DNA of 6,650 nt from Cyclobacteriaceae bacterium. GTDB taxonomy: Bacteria > Bacteroidota > Bacteroidia > Cytophagales > Cyclobacteriaceae. The position numbers and the translations under genes are program-made. Below are positions 1 through 5,954 of this stretch, in pieces. Each line of letters opens with the position of its first letter. Within the stretch, counting starts at the first letter, position 1. The DNA lies in the NCBI GenBank assembly GCA_013140395.1, contig JABFSY010000201.1, positions 1-6,650 of the forward strand, read 5' to 3'. A model generated the notes under the pieces. That model searched no databases and was not told the origin of the DNA. It saw only the letters and a list, made by a program, of their open reading frames with translations.

Positions 1-606
1 GGTCAGCTGGTAGCACCGGGAACCTATACCGTCACACTTTCAAAATATATAGATGGAGTGATTACTGATTTATCCGGCCCCGAGAAATTTGCCGTGAATG
101 TTTTGCCGGGTTCTACGCTACCCGCTACCGACCGACCTGCTTTGGTAGCTTGGCAACGCAAAACGGCCGAATTGCAACGAAGTGTTCAGGCCGCTTCTTC
201 CCTACTTACAGATGCCAACAATCGCACCAAACACCTAAAAGAAGCGATTATGAGCGTAGCAAAACCAAATCAGGAATTTGTGAAGGATGTGTTATCGCTT
301 GAAGAAAAACTGAGAGGCGTACAAAAGAAAATGAATGGCGACCGTGTGGCCGATCAACTGAATATGGATACACCACCTTCGATCACCTCTCGACTCTTCA
401 GTGCAATATATGACGGTTACGGCACCACCAGCGAACCAACAGCCACGATGAAAGAACAGCTGCAAATCGCAGGCGAAGAATTTGATGTTGCACTCGCAGA
501 GTTGAAAAATACGATGGCCCATGAATTGAAAAGCCTCGAACAAAAGCTGGAAGCTGCCGGAGCACCTTACACGCCTGGCAGAATGCCGGAGCGAAAAAAA
601 GAGTAA
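1..606 (+). CDS. C-terminal part of a BNR/VPS10 (sortilin-like) glycosyl hydrolase family protein, 5' truncated
   Basis: The reading frame is open from the first base to the TAA at 604-606 and gives the last 201 residues of a longer protein. The fragment opens with a beta-sandwich-like strand (APGTYTVTL, fragment residues 5-13). A long, charged, mostly helical segment follows (about residues 45-185), and the end reads GAPYTPGRMPE. From memory, this arrangement matches the C-terminus of large (about 1000 aa) secreted Bacteroidota proteins annotated as glycosyl hydrolase, VPS10 or WD40/YVTN/BNR-repeat proteins, whose N-terminal beta-propeller would lie upstream of the window. A GTG at 58 could be read as a start, but the family-like sequence continues upstream of it, so I treat the gene as truncated by the window. 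The actual substrate is unknown, and hydrolase activity in this family is mostly an annotation transfer. No clear terminator follows it. Confidence 0.75.
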   Translation, partial: GQLVAPGTYTVTLSKYIDGVITDLSGPEKFAVNVLPGSTLPATDRPALVAWQRKTAELQRSVQAASSLLTDANNRTKHLKEAIMSVAKPNQEFVKDVLSLEEKLRGVQKKMNGDRVADQLNMDTPPSITSRLFSAIYDGYGTTSEPTATMKEQLQIAGEEFDVALAELKNTMAHELKSLEQKLEAAGAPYTPGRMPERKKE

Positions 607-670
607 AGCACCCCGTTCTAATTCTCTTAATTTGCTTGGGTATAAGTTCAGATGAATAATTTGTTGTGAC

Positions 671-678
671 TATTTTTG
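671..678 (+). promoter_or_regulatory. Candidate Bacteroidota -7 box for the DUF4349 gene
   Basis: TATTTTTG matches the Bacteroidota -7 consensus TAnnTTTG exactly and lies 30 nt before the ATG at 709. The expected -33 TTTG is not present at the usual 19-21 nt distance: 647-650 reads TTCA. An alternative near match, TAATTTGT at 657-664, has TTTG at 631-634. The call is weak because such AT-rich words are frequent in intergenic DNA. Confidence 0.3.
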
Positions 679-708
679 GGTATTTGAATTTAAAATAAAA
701 AAAGGGAT

Positions 709-1581
709 ATGAGAATACTTCTTGTTTTGTCGATTCTTGCAATTTCTTCTTGTCAACAAAGACGGGAAATAGGATCATTTGCCGAAAGTAGCAGCACTTT
801 TCACAAGGTTTTGAAAGATGAAACTAGTTGGTTTCCCAGAGATGAAGAAATCAAAGGCGACTACAATGAAATGCTTGAGGTGCCATCAACTGCCCAACCG
901 GCCACTACAGTAAAATTAACCGACAGAAAACTGATTAAAAATGGAGCCATTGTTTTTAAAGTTGAGGATGTATATGAAACTAAGACGCAACTGGATAATC
1001 TGATCAAAGAAATTGGTGGATATTCATCCAATGAAACTCAACAGAATTTAAGTGACCAAATGCAATTCAATGTTACAGTTCGGATACCAGCACGTAATTT
1101 TGATGATTTTATTATCACTGTTTTGAAACTTGCGTTAAAAGTGGATAGCAAGAATATTAATGCCCAAGATGTAACGGAAGAATTTATTGATGTTCAAGCA
1201 CGAATAAAAACCAAGAAGGAACTTGAGAGTCGCTACCATGAAATTCTCAAGCAAGCAAAAACCGTTGAAGAGATATTGGCCATCGAATCAAACTTATCGA
1301 CCGTAAGAACTGAAATTGAATCAGCTGAAGGAAAACTAAACTATCTGACTAGTCAAATTTCACTGAGTACTCTTGTTATTACATATTATCAGCCAATTGG
1401 AACAGACTTTGGTTTTGCTGCGAAACTTATTAACTCATTCAAAGATGGCTGGGAGAATTTACTTGCGTTCCTGGTTGGTGCAGTTTCTGTTTGGCCGTTT
1501 GTAATCATTTTTTCTATAGGCGCTTTTTGGCTTTGGAAGAGGCTTAAAAGAAAACCAATTCCCAATTCTTCTAGCGTTTAA
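709..1581 (+). CDS. DUF4349 domain-containing putative lipoprotein with C-terminal membrane segment
   Basis: This 290-residue protein begins with a short hydrophobic segment ending in a lipobox-like ISSC, with Cys15 as the possible lipidation site. Residues 74-228 fit DUF4349: a start like LIKNGAIVFKV, then GGYSSNET, FNVTVRIPARNFDDF (119-133), and VTEEFIDVQARIKTKKEL leading into a heptad-rich coiled coil (about 165-215) and a final beta strand (TLVITYYQP). Residues 250-277 form a strong transmembrane helix followed by a basic tail (KRLKRK), so the C-terminus is probably cytoplasmic. The DUF4349 role is not established; such proteins are thought to sit in the cell envelope. The ATG at 709 is preceded by AAAGGG (701-706), a weak ribosome binding site, and is the only start that keeps the signal peptide intact. 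A lipobox together with a C-terminal helix is odd but common in this family. It has no evident link to its neighbours. Confidence 0.85.
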   Translation: MRILLVLSILAISSCQQRREIGSFAESSSTFHKVLKDETSWFPRDEEIKGDYNEMLEVPSTAQPATTVKLTDRKLIKNGAIVFKVEDVYETKTQLDNLIKEIGGYSSNETQQNLSDQMQFNVTVRIPARNFDDFIITVLKLALKVDSKNINAQDVTEEFIDVQARIKTKKELESRYHEILKQAKTVEEILAIESNLSTVRTEIESAEGKLNYLTSQISLSTLVITYYQPIGTDFGFAAKLINSFKDGWENLLAFLVGAVSVWPFVIIFSIGAFWLWKRLKRKPIPNSSSV

Positions 1582-1617
1582 TTAATCGTTATTTTATCGC
1601 TAGGCAAATCTATGTGC

Positions 1618-1649
1618 TTTGTTATCCTCTTAACTAAATTCTACTTTCG
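1618..1649 (+). promoter_or_regulatory. Candidate promoter of the aminotransferase gene
   Basis: TTTG at 1618-1621 and TACTTTCG at 1642-1649 are separated by 20 nt. This resembles the Bacteroidota sigma-ABfr pattern of -33 TTTG and -7 TAnnTTTG, with one mismatch in the -7 box. It would give an untranslated leader of roughly 50 nt before the ATG at 1706. The call rests on pattern only. Confidence 0.4.
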
Positions 1650-1705
1650 TGAACAGATATTGGTTAATCGAGCAACGAATGACCAAGCACTAACAACCAA
1701 CGAGA

Positions 1706-3010
1706 ATGCGTCAACATTTATTAAGTGAAGGAGCCAACGAACTTAGTTACGAAATTCGGGAAATCGTAAAGAAGGCAGAGCAAATCAAAAATCTAGGAAA
1801 AGAAATTCAGTGGGAGAATATAGGCGATCCCATTCAGAAGAATCATTTGATTCCGGATTGGATGAAACAAATCATCGCTGATCTCGCCATGCAGAATGAT
1901 ACCTACAGTTATTGTCCTTCTAAAGGCATTTTGGAAACACGGCAGTTTCTAGCTGAACTAACAAATCTCCGCAAGGGAACACAAATTACGCCAGATGATA
2001 TTTGTTTCTTCAATGGCTTGGGCGATGCCATTGCTAAAGTATACCAATACATCACTCCCACTTCACGAATTATTGGGCCTTCACCTGCGTACTCCACACA
2101 CTCCAGCGCGGAAGCAGCTCACGCCAGTCATGAGCCATTGACGTATACTCTCGATCCCAATAACAAATGGTATCCCGATTTGAATGATCTCTATAATAAG
2201 GTGAAGTACAATCCGAATGTAGTGGGCATCCTCATTATCAATCCGGATAATCCAACGGGCATGGTGTATCCATTGGAAACGTTGAAGCGAATTGTAGCCA
2301 TAGCGAAGGAATTCAACCTCTTCTTAATATGTGACGAGATCTATATTAACATTACCTATAATGGAGCAAGAGCGTATGCCTTGTCAGAAGTAATCGAAGA
2401 CGTGCCAGGCATTGCCATGAAGGGAATATCAAAAGAGTTGCCTTGGCCCGGAGCGCGTTGTGGTTGGATGGAATATTATAACCGTGGCAAAGATGCTGAC
2501 TTCAACAGACTTTGTCAGGCAATCGACAATGCCAAGATGATAGAAGTCTGCTCTACTAAGTTACCACAGTTGGCGATTCCTAAAATTCTGGGAGACTCGC
2601 GCTTCCAAGCATATCGGGAAGAAACGAATCGGAAGATTGGAAAGCGAAGCAAACTCATCTCAGATATTTTTAAAACAGTACCACAACTCACGTTCAACGA
2701 AACCTTTGGAGCTTTTTACAACACTATTATTTTTAGAGAGGGTACGCTGAAATCAAATCAAAAAATTGATATTCAAGATTCAAAAATACGAGCGTTGGTA
2801 GAGGCATGGACGGCTCATGAAATGCCAAACGATAAGCGCTTTGTTTACTACTTGCTTGGCGCGAAGGGAATTTGCGTAGTACCTATTTCTTCCTTTTGTT
2901 CAGAGCTGCAAGGATTTAGGGTTACGCTGCTGGAAGAAAATGAAGAGACATTGGTTAAGACTTTTACAGCTATACGGGATGGCATAGTAGAGTATTTAAG
3001 CTCTCATTAG
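1706..3010 (+). CDS. Fold-type I PLP-dependent aminotransferase (class I/II), substrate unassigned
   Basis: This 434-residue cytosolic enzyme shows the full class I/II aminotransferase signature set. NPDNPTG is at 179-185, with Asn182 the expected contact to the PLP ring hydroxyl. DEIY is at 210-213, with Asp210 for the pyridine nitrogen and Tyr213. ISKELPWPGARCGW is at 241-254, with Lys243 the Schiff-base lysine and Arg251 for the cofactor phosphate. GFRVTLLE is near the C-terminus, with Arg405 in the place of the substrate-carboxylate arginine. YSYCPSKGILETRQFLA (68-84) resembles the usual Y...G...LR segment. Length is slightly above the roughly 400-residue norm. The family includes alanine, aspartate, aromatic and related aminotransferases, and the sequence alone does not settle which. 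It lies next to the ilv operon, but the 290-nt gap with its own leader argues for separate transcription. The start at 1706 has no clear Shine-Dalgarno sequence, as is common in Bacteroidota. Confidence 0.9.
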   Translation: MRQHLLSEGANELSYEIREIVKKAEQIKNLGKEIQWENIGDPIQKNHLIPDWMKQIIADLAMQNDTYSYCPSKGILETRQFLAELTNLRKGTQITPDDICFFNGLGDAIAKVYQYITPTSRIIGPSPAYSTHSSAEAAHASHEPLTYTLDPNNKWYPDLNDLYNKVKYNPNVVGILIINPDNPTGMVYPLETLKRIVAIAKEFNLFLICDEIYINITYNGARAYALSEVIEDVPGIAMKGISKELPWPGARCGWMEYYNRGKDADFNRLCQAIDNAKMIEVCSTKLPQLAIPKILGDSRFQAYREETNRKIGKRSKLISDIFKTVPQLTFNETFGAFYNTIIFREGTLKSNQKIDIQDSKIRALVEAWTAHEMPNDKRFVYYLLGAKGICVVPISSFCSELQGFRVTLLEENEETLVKTFTAIRDGIVEYLSSH

Positions 3011-3053
3011 ATCTTCTACCTAACATTCGTTATCAGAGTTTTCAAAACTTTTT

Positions 3054-3088
3054 CTTGCACTTTCATTGATTACCACGACAAAATTTTG
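3054..3088 (+). promoter_or_regulatory. Candidate promoter of the ilv leader transcript
   Basis: AAATTTTG at 3081-3088 matches the -7 consensus TAnnTTTG at 5 of 6 defined positions, and CTTG at 3054-3057 could serve as the -33 element. The gap is 23 nt, somewhat long. Transcription would then begin near 3095, about 20 nt before the leader-peptide ATG at 3118, which is a sensible distance for an attenuator transcript. The 9-mer TCTTGCACT occurs at both edges of this interval (3053-3061 and 3092-3100). This is a weak pattern call. Confidence 0.3.
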
Positions 3089-3117
3089 CCATCTTGCACT
3101 ACTGCACAACAAAACAG

Positions 3118-3210
3118 ATGAACAGAAGGGCTACATATCGACTCAACAATTTGATGAATAATAGCCTTGTACTCATTAACGTCATTATTCTCCGAAAACC
3201 GGGGCTGTGA
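3118..3210 (+). CDS. ilvL: ilv operon leader peptide (30 aa), rich in Leu/Val/Ile
   Basis: A 30-codon ORF runs from ATG at 3118 to TGA at 3208-3210. Residues 17-25 read LVLINVIIL, so eight of nine consecutive codons (3166-3192) encode branched-chain amino acids; overall 11 of 30 residues are Leu, Ile or Val. The last codons encode RKPGL, where the GC-rich DNA doubles as antiterminator sequence. The ORF ends 22 nt before a strong intrinsic terminator that precedes ilvE, ilvD and ilvB, whose products make these same amino acids. The arrangement matches leader peptides such as enteric IlvL, although the peptide sequence is not homologous in any way I can show. The peptide itself probably has no function beyond being translated as a sensor of charged Ile-, Val- and Leu-tRNA. 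There is no clear Shine-Dalgarno sequence. An in-frame ATG at 3154 would give an 18-residue version that keeps all regulatory codons. Confidence 0.8.
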   Translation: MNRRATYRLNNLMNNSLVLINVIILRKPGL

Positions 3211-3243
3211 CGATTTTGTAAAAGAAATTTTTAACCGCCCCGA
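3199..3243 (+). promoter_or_regulatory. Antiterminator structure of the ilv attenuator
   Basis: CGGGGC at 3200-3205 is complementary to GCCCCG at 3237-3242. After one T/C mismatch the pairing continues with GT (3207-3208) to AC (3234-3235). This uses the 5' strand of the terminator and so excludes it. A second alternative is CGATTTTGT (3211-3219) with ACAAAATCG (3243-3251), 9 perfect base pairs, which takes the terminator loop and the top of its 3' strand. Both 5' strands lie where a ribosome at the leader stop codon (3208) would cover them, but would be largely free if it stalled on the Leu/Val/Ile codons around 3166-3183. Base pairing is read directly; the switching role is inferred from known attenuators. 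Confidence 0.7.
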
Positions 3244-3266
3244 CAAAATCGGGGCGGTTTTATTTT
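3233..3266 (+). terminator. Rho-independent terminator (attenuator) upstream of ilvE
   Basis: A perfect 11-bp stem, AACCGCCCCGA (3233-3243) with TCGGGGCGGTT (3249-3259), closes a 5-nt loop CAAAA. It is followed by TTATTTT (3260-3266), and with the last stem bases the T-rich run is TTTTATTTT. It lies after the leader peptide and only 34 nt before the ilvE start. Its likely job is therefore to stop transcription of the ilv operon when branched-chain amino acids are plentiful. It is too far from, and separated by the leader ORF from, the aminotransferase gene to be simply that gene's terminator. Confidence 0.85.
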
Positions 3267-3300
3267 ATGGCAACTACAACAAACTAACGATTGTTCTAAC

Positions 3301-4194
3301 ATGATAGAGTACTACAACGATGAAACCATTCTTTTTATAGATGGAAATTTTGTCAAGGCGAACGAAGCCAAAATAGATTTATTTGGCCAGACATTGCATT
3401 ATGGCTACGGTGTATTTGAAGGCATCCGCTCTTATGAGACCGTAAATGGAATAAAAGTATTTAAACCGCGGGCTCACTTCGAGCGTTTACAGCGCAGTTG
3501 TGACTTGATGGGAATTCCTTTTTCCTACAGTGTAGAAGAACTTATCCAACTTACCTATCAGGTATTGGAAAAGAATAATCTATCGAATGCTTATATCCGT
3601 CCACTGGTTTTCTGTGGACCTAATATGGAGCTCACTGCGCCTTCTGATGTTTCTTTGATGATTACAGCTTGGGCTTGTGAACAACATCCTAACTTAAAGC
3701 AGAAACGAATTTGCATTTCTTCTTTTCAACGACCCAATCCCAAATCTGTTACTGTAGAAGCTAAAGTGTGCGGACTGTACGTAAACTCGATCTTAGCCAC
3801 TACCGAAGCAAGAAGACGTGGTTTCGATGATGGTTTGTTATTAGATCTGAATGGATTTGTGGCAGAAGGCCCGGGTGCAAATTTCTTTTATGAGAAAGAC
3901 GGAGTGATCTATACACCGCCTGCAAAAAGTATTCTTCCAGGAATCACTCGTAAAACAGTCATTGATATTTGTAAAGAGTTGGATTTGCCGGTAGAAGAAA
4001 AATACTTTAAGCCGGAAGATTTATTTGAAGCCGATAGCGCATTTTTCTGCAGTACGATGAACGAAATTGTTGCCATTGAATCTGTAGAAGGACAACCCGT
4101 AGCTAAACTTTGGAAAGATTCGATGGGCGCGTTGATTCAGGAGACCTATCGCAATATTGTGTTGGATAAGAGTTACTCGTATGTAATAGTGTAA
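3301..4194 (+). CDS. ilvE: Branched-chain amino acid aminotransferase (class IV)
   Basis: This 297-residue fold-type IV PLP enzyme catalyses the last step of Val, Ile and Leu synthesis, moving an amino group from glutamate to the 2-keto acids. Family landmarks are in order: LHYGYGVFEGIRSY (32-45), ARRRGFDDGLLLDLNGFVAEGPGANFF (170-196), and ILPGITR (211-217). The Schiff-base lysine is Lys155 in EAKVCGLYVNS, Glu189 is in VAEG, and Ile215-Thr216 belong to a phosphate-binding turn. The length agrees with IlvE of about 300 residues. The second phosphate loop, usually close to GTAAE, reads CSTMNEI (250-256), a noticeable variation. D-amino acid aminotransferase and aminodeoxychorismate lyase share the fold, but the operon partners favour IlvE. 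The ATG at 3301 directly follows the attenuator leader, so expression is probably controlled by attenuation. An 80-nt gap separates it from ilvD. Confidence 0.93.
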   Translation: MIEYYNDETILFIDGNFVKANEAKIDLFGQTLHYGYGVFEGIRSYETVNGIKVFKPRAHFERLQRSCDLMGIPFSYSVEELIQLTYQVLEKNNLSNAYIRPLVFCGPNMELTAPSDVSLMITAWACEQHPNLKQKRICISSFQRPNPKSVTVEAKVCGLYVNSILATTEARRRGFDDGLLLDLNGFVAEGPGANFFYEKDGVIYTPPAKSILPGITRKTVIDICKELDLPVEEKYFKPEDLFEADSAFFCSTMNEIVAIESVEGQPVAKLWKDSMGALIQETYRNIVLDKSYSYVIV

Positions 4195-4195
4195 T

Positions 4196-4254
4196 CGTTG
4201 GTCGTTGTTGGTTGGTCGTTATTTGAAGCAACCAACCACGAACAACCATCAACG
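4196..4254. repeat. Imperfect long inverted repeat between ilvE and ilvD
   Basis: The left arm 4196-4216 pairs with the right arm 4231-4254 in three blocks: TGGTTGGT (4209-4216) with ACCAACCA (4231-4238), GTTGT (4204-4208) with ACAAC (4242-4246), and CGTTGGT (4196-4202) with ATCAACG (4248-4254, one G-U). That gives about 20 pairs around a 14-nt loop, with a 3-nt bulge and one C/C mismatch. There is no T-tract after it, so it is not a standard terminator. It could stabilise or process the ilvE-ilvD transcript, or be a copy of a dispersed intergenic repeat. Confidence 0.6.
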
Positions 4255-4270
4255 AAAAACCATCAACGAA
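4244..4270 (+). repeat. Two tandem 13-nt repeats before the ilvD start
   Basis: AACCATCAACGAA occurs at 4244-4256 and again at 4258-4270, a 14-nt period, ending four bases before the ilvD ATG. The first copy overlaps the right arm of the adjacent inverted repeat. The repeats occupy the place where a ribosome binding site would be, and no Shine-Dalgarno sequence is seen. Confidence 0.7.
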
Positions 4271-4274
4271 ATAA

Positions 4275-5954
4275 ATGGAACTTAATAAATATAGCCGCAC
4301 CATCACCCAAGACCCCACGCTTCCTGCTTCGCAGGCGATGTTGTATGGCATCGGGTTGACAGAACAAGATTTAAAAAAAGGACAAGTAGGTATTGTAAGT
4401 ACAGGCTACGATGGCAACACTTGCAACATGCATCTAAATGCGCTGGCGCAAGAGGTAAAAACTGCCGTATGGGCTCAGGATCTGGTGGGCTTAATCTTTC
4501 ATACCATTGGGGTGAGTGACGGAATTGCCAACGGCACGGAAGGCATGCGTTATTCATTAGTCAGCCGGGAAGTAATCGCAGATTCTATCGAGACCGTTTG
4601 TGGTGCACAACATTACGATGGAGTGATTGCTGTTGTGGGTTGCGATAAAAATATGCCGGGCTCAGTCATGGCCATGGGTAGATTAAATCGCCCGTCTATA
4701 ATGGTGTACGGTGGTACGATTGCTGGTGGTCACTACAAAGGAAAGGAATTAAATATCATTTCTTCATTTGAAGCCCTTGGCGAAAAAATGCAAGGCAAAC
4801 TCTCGGAGGACGATTACAAAGGTATTATCCAAAATTCTTGTCCTGGTGCAGGAGCATGTGGTGGTATGTATACAGCCAATACAATGGCTTCGGCTATTGA
4901 AGCACTGGGTATGGCACTTCCGTATTCATCTTCGAATCCGGCATTGAGCAAAGAAAAGTCCGCAGAATGTATAGAAGCAGGCAGGGCCATTCGAATTCTT
5001 CTTGAAAAAGATTTGAAGCCACGCAACATCATGACGTTTAAGGCATTTGAAAATGCGATCACCATCGTAATGGCGTTAGGTGGATCAACCAATGCGGTCT
5101 TGCATTTAATTGCCATGGCAAAATGTGTCGGCATTAAAATCACACAAGAAGATTTTCAACGTATTTCTGACAAAACTCCGCTGATTGCAGATTTAAAACC
5201 GAGCGGAAAATATTTAATGGAAGCATTCCACAAAATCGGTGGTGTGCCTTCGGTGATAAAATATTTGATTCAAAAAGGAATCATGCATGGTGACTGCATC
5301 ACGATAACTGGAAAGACCCTTGCTGAAAATGTTGCTAACGCCAATGATCTCGATTTCGAAAAGCAAGATGTGATTGTTCCATTGGAAAAACCTTTAAAAG
5401 CAACCGGTCACATCCAAATTTTGTACGGCAATCTTGCTGAAAAAGGATCTGTTGCAAAAATCACTGGCAAAGAAGGAGAAAGATTTAAAGGAACTGCACG
5501 TGTCTTTAATGGTGAGTTTGATGTGGTGGATGGAGTGAGAACAGGTAAAATAAAAGAAGGCGATGTAGTGGTCATTCGCAATGCGGGACCGAAGGGAGCC
5601 CCGGGCATGCCTGAGATGCTGAAACCAACAAGTCTTATCATGGGTTCTGGTTTAGGTAAATCGGTCGCGCTGATTACTGACGGAAGATTTTCAGGAGGGT
5701 CTCACGGTTTTGTAATTGGGCACATTACTCCGGAGTCTTTTGATGGAGGGTTGATCGGTTTAGTGGAAGATGGAGATTGGATTGAGATAGATATCAAAAA
5801 GCATCAAATCAATTTGTTAGTCGATGATAAAACAATTGCGATCAGAAGGTCGCATCACAAAGCTCCTACACTTCGTGTGACGAGCGGTGTATTGTATAAA
5901 TATGCAAAACAAGTAAAAACAGCTGCTGATGGATGCGTTACTGACGAAGACTAA
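4275..5954 (+). CDS. ilvD: Dihydroxy-acid dehydratase
   Basis: This 559-residue enzyme dehydrates 2,3-dihydroxy-isovalerate and 2,3-dihydroxy-3-methylvalerate to the 2-keto acids used by IlvE. It carries the three expected Fe-S cysteines: Cys50 in GNTCNMH, Cys123 in GCDKNMPG, and Cys195 in [15 protein letters not shown]. This set is typical of the [2Fe-2S] type. Asp82 (VSDGI), Asp124 and Lys125 (the position carbamylated in solved structures) and Glu447 (GMPEM) fit the metal site. Ser473 in GRFSGGSHG fits the catalytic serine. The length is normal and no frameshift is seen. Related sugar-acid dehydratases (Edd, XylD-like) share the fold, but placement between ilvE and ilvB makes IlvD firm. 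The ATG at 4275 gives the usual N-terminus ([17 protein letters not shown]). Its 3' end overlaps ilvB, suggesting translational coupling. Confidence 0.97.
   Translation: MELNKYSRTITQDPTLPASQAMLYGIGLTEQDLKKGQVGIVSTGYDGNTCNMHLNALAQEVKTAVWAQDLVGLIFHTIGVSDGIANGTEGMRYSLVSREVIADSIETVCGAQHYDGVIAVVGCDKNMPGSVMAMGRLNRPSIMVYGGTIAGGHYKGKELNIISSFEALGEKMQGKLSEDDYKGIIQNSCPGAGACGGMYTANTMASAIEALGMALPYSSSNPALSKEKSAECIEAGRAIRILLEKDLKPRNIMTFKAFENAITIVMALGGSTNAVLHLIAMAKCVGIKITQEDFQRISDKTPLIADLKPSGKYLMEAFHKIGGVPSVIKYLIQKGIMHGDCITITGKTLAENVANANDLDFEKQDVIVPLEKPLKATGHIQILYGNLAEKGSVAKITGKEGERFKGTARVFNGEFDVVDGVRTGKIKEGDVVVIRNAGPKGAPGMPEMLKPTSLIMGSGLGKSVALITDGRFSGGSHGFVIGHITPESFDGGLIGLVEDGDWIEIDIKKHQINLLVDDKTIAIRRSHHKAPTLRVTSGVLYKYAKQVKTAADGCVTDED

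Noticed and set aside
58..606. GTG at 58 as the start of an independent 182-aa gene
   Set aside because: The frame is open from base 1 and the upstream residues fit the same C-terminal domain, so this is an internal codon.
398..778. Minus-strand ORF of 126 aa across the first intergenic region
   Set aside because: It overlaps two better supported + strand genes and its residues show no family features.
3037..3053. AGTT/AACT mini-hairpin followed by TTTT, as a terminator for the aminotransferase gene
   Set aside because: The stem is only 4 bp and AT-only apart from one G-C pair, which is too weak to call.
3267..3287. Tiny ORF (ATG GCA ACT ACA ACA AAC TAA) between the terminator and ilvE
   Set aside because: Six residues, not in the ilvE frame, no supporting context; probably chance.
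4814..5143. Minus-strand ORF of 109 aa inside ilvD
   Set aside because: It lies fully within a firmly identified gene, has no recognisable domain and looks like a shadow of the coding strand.
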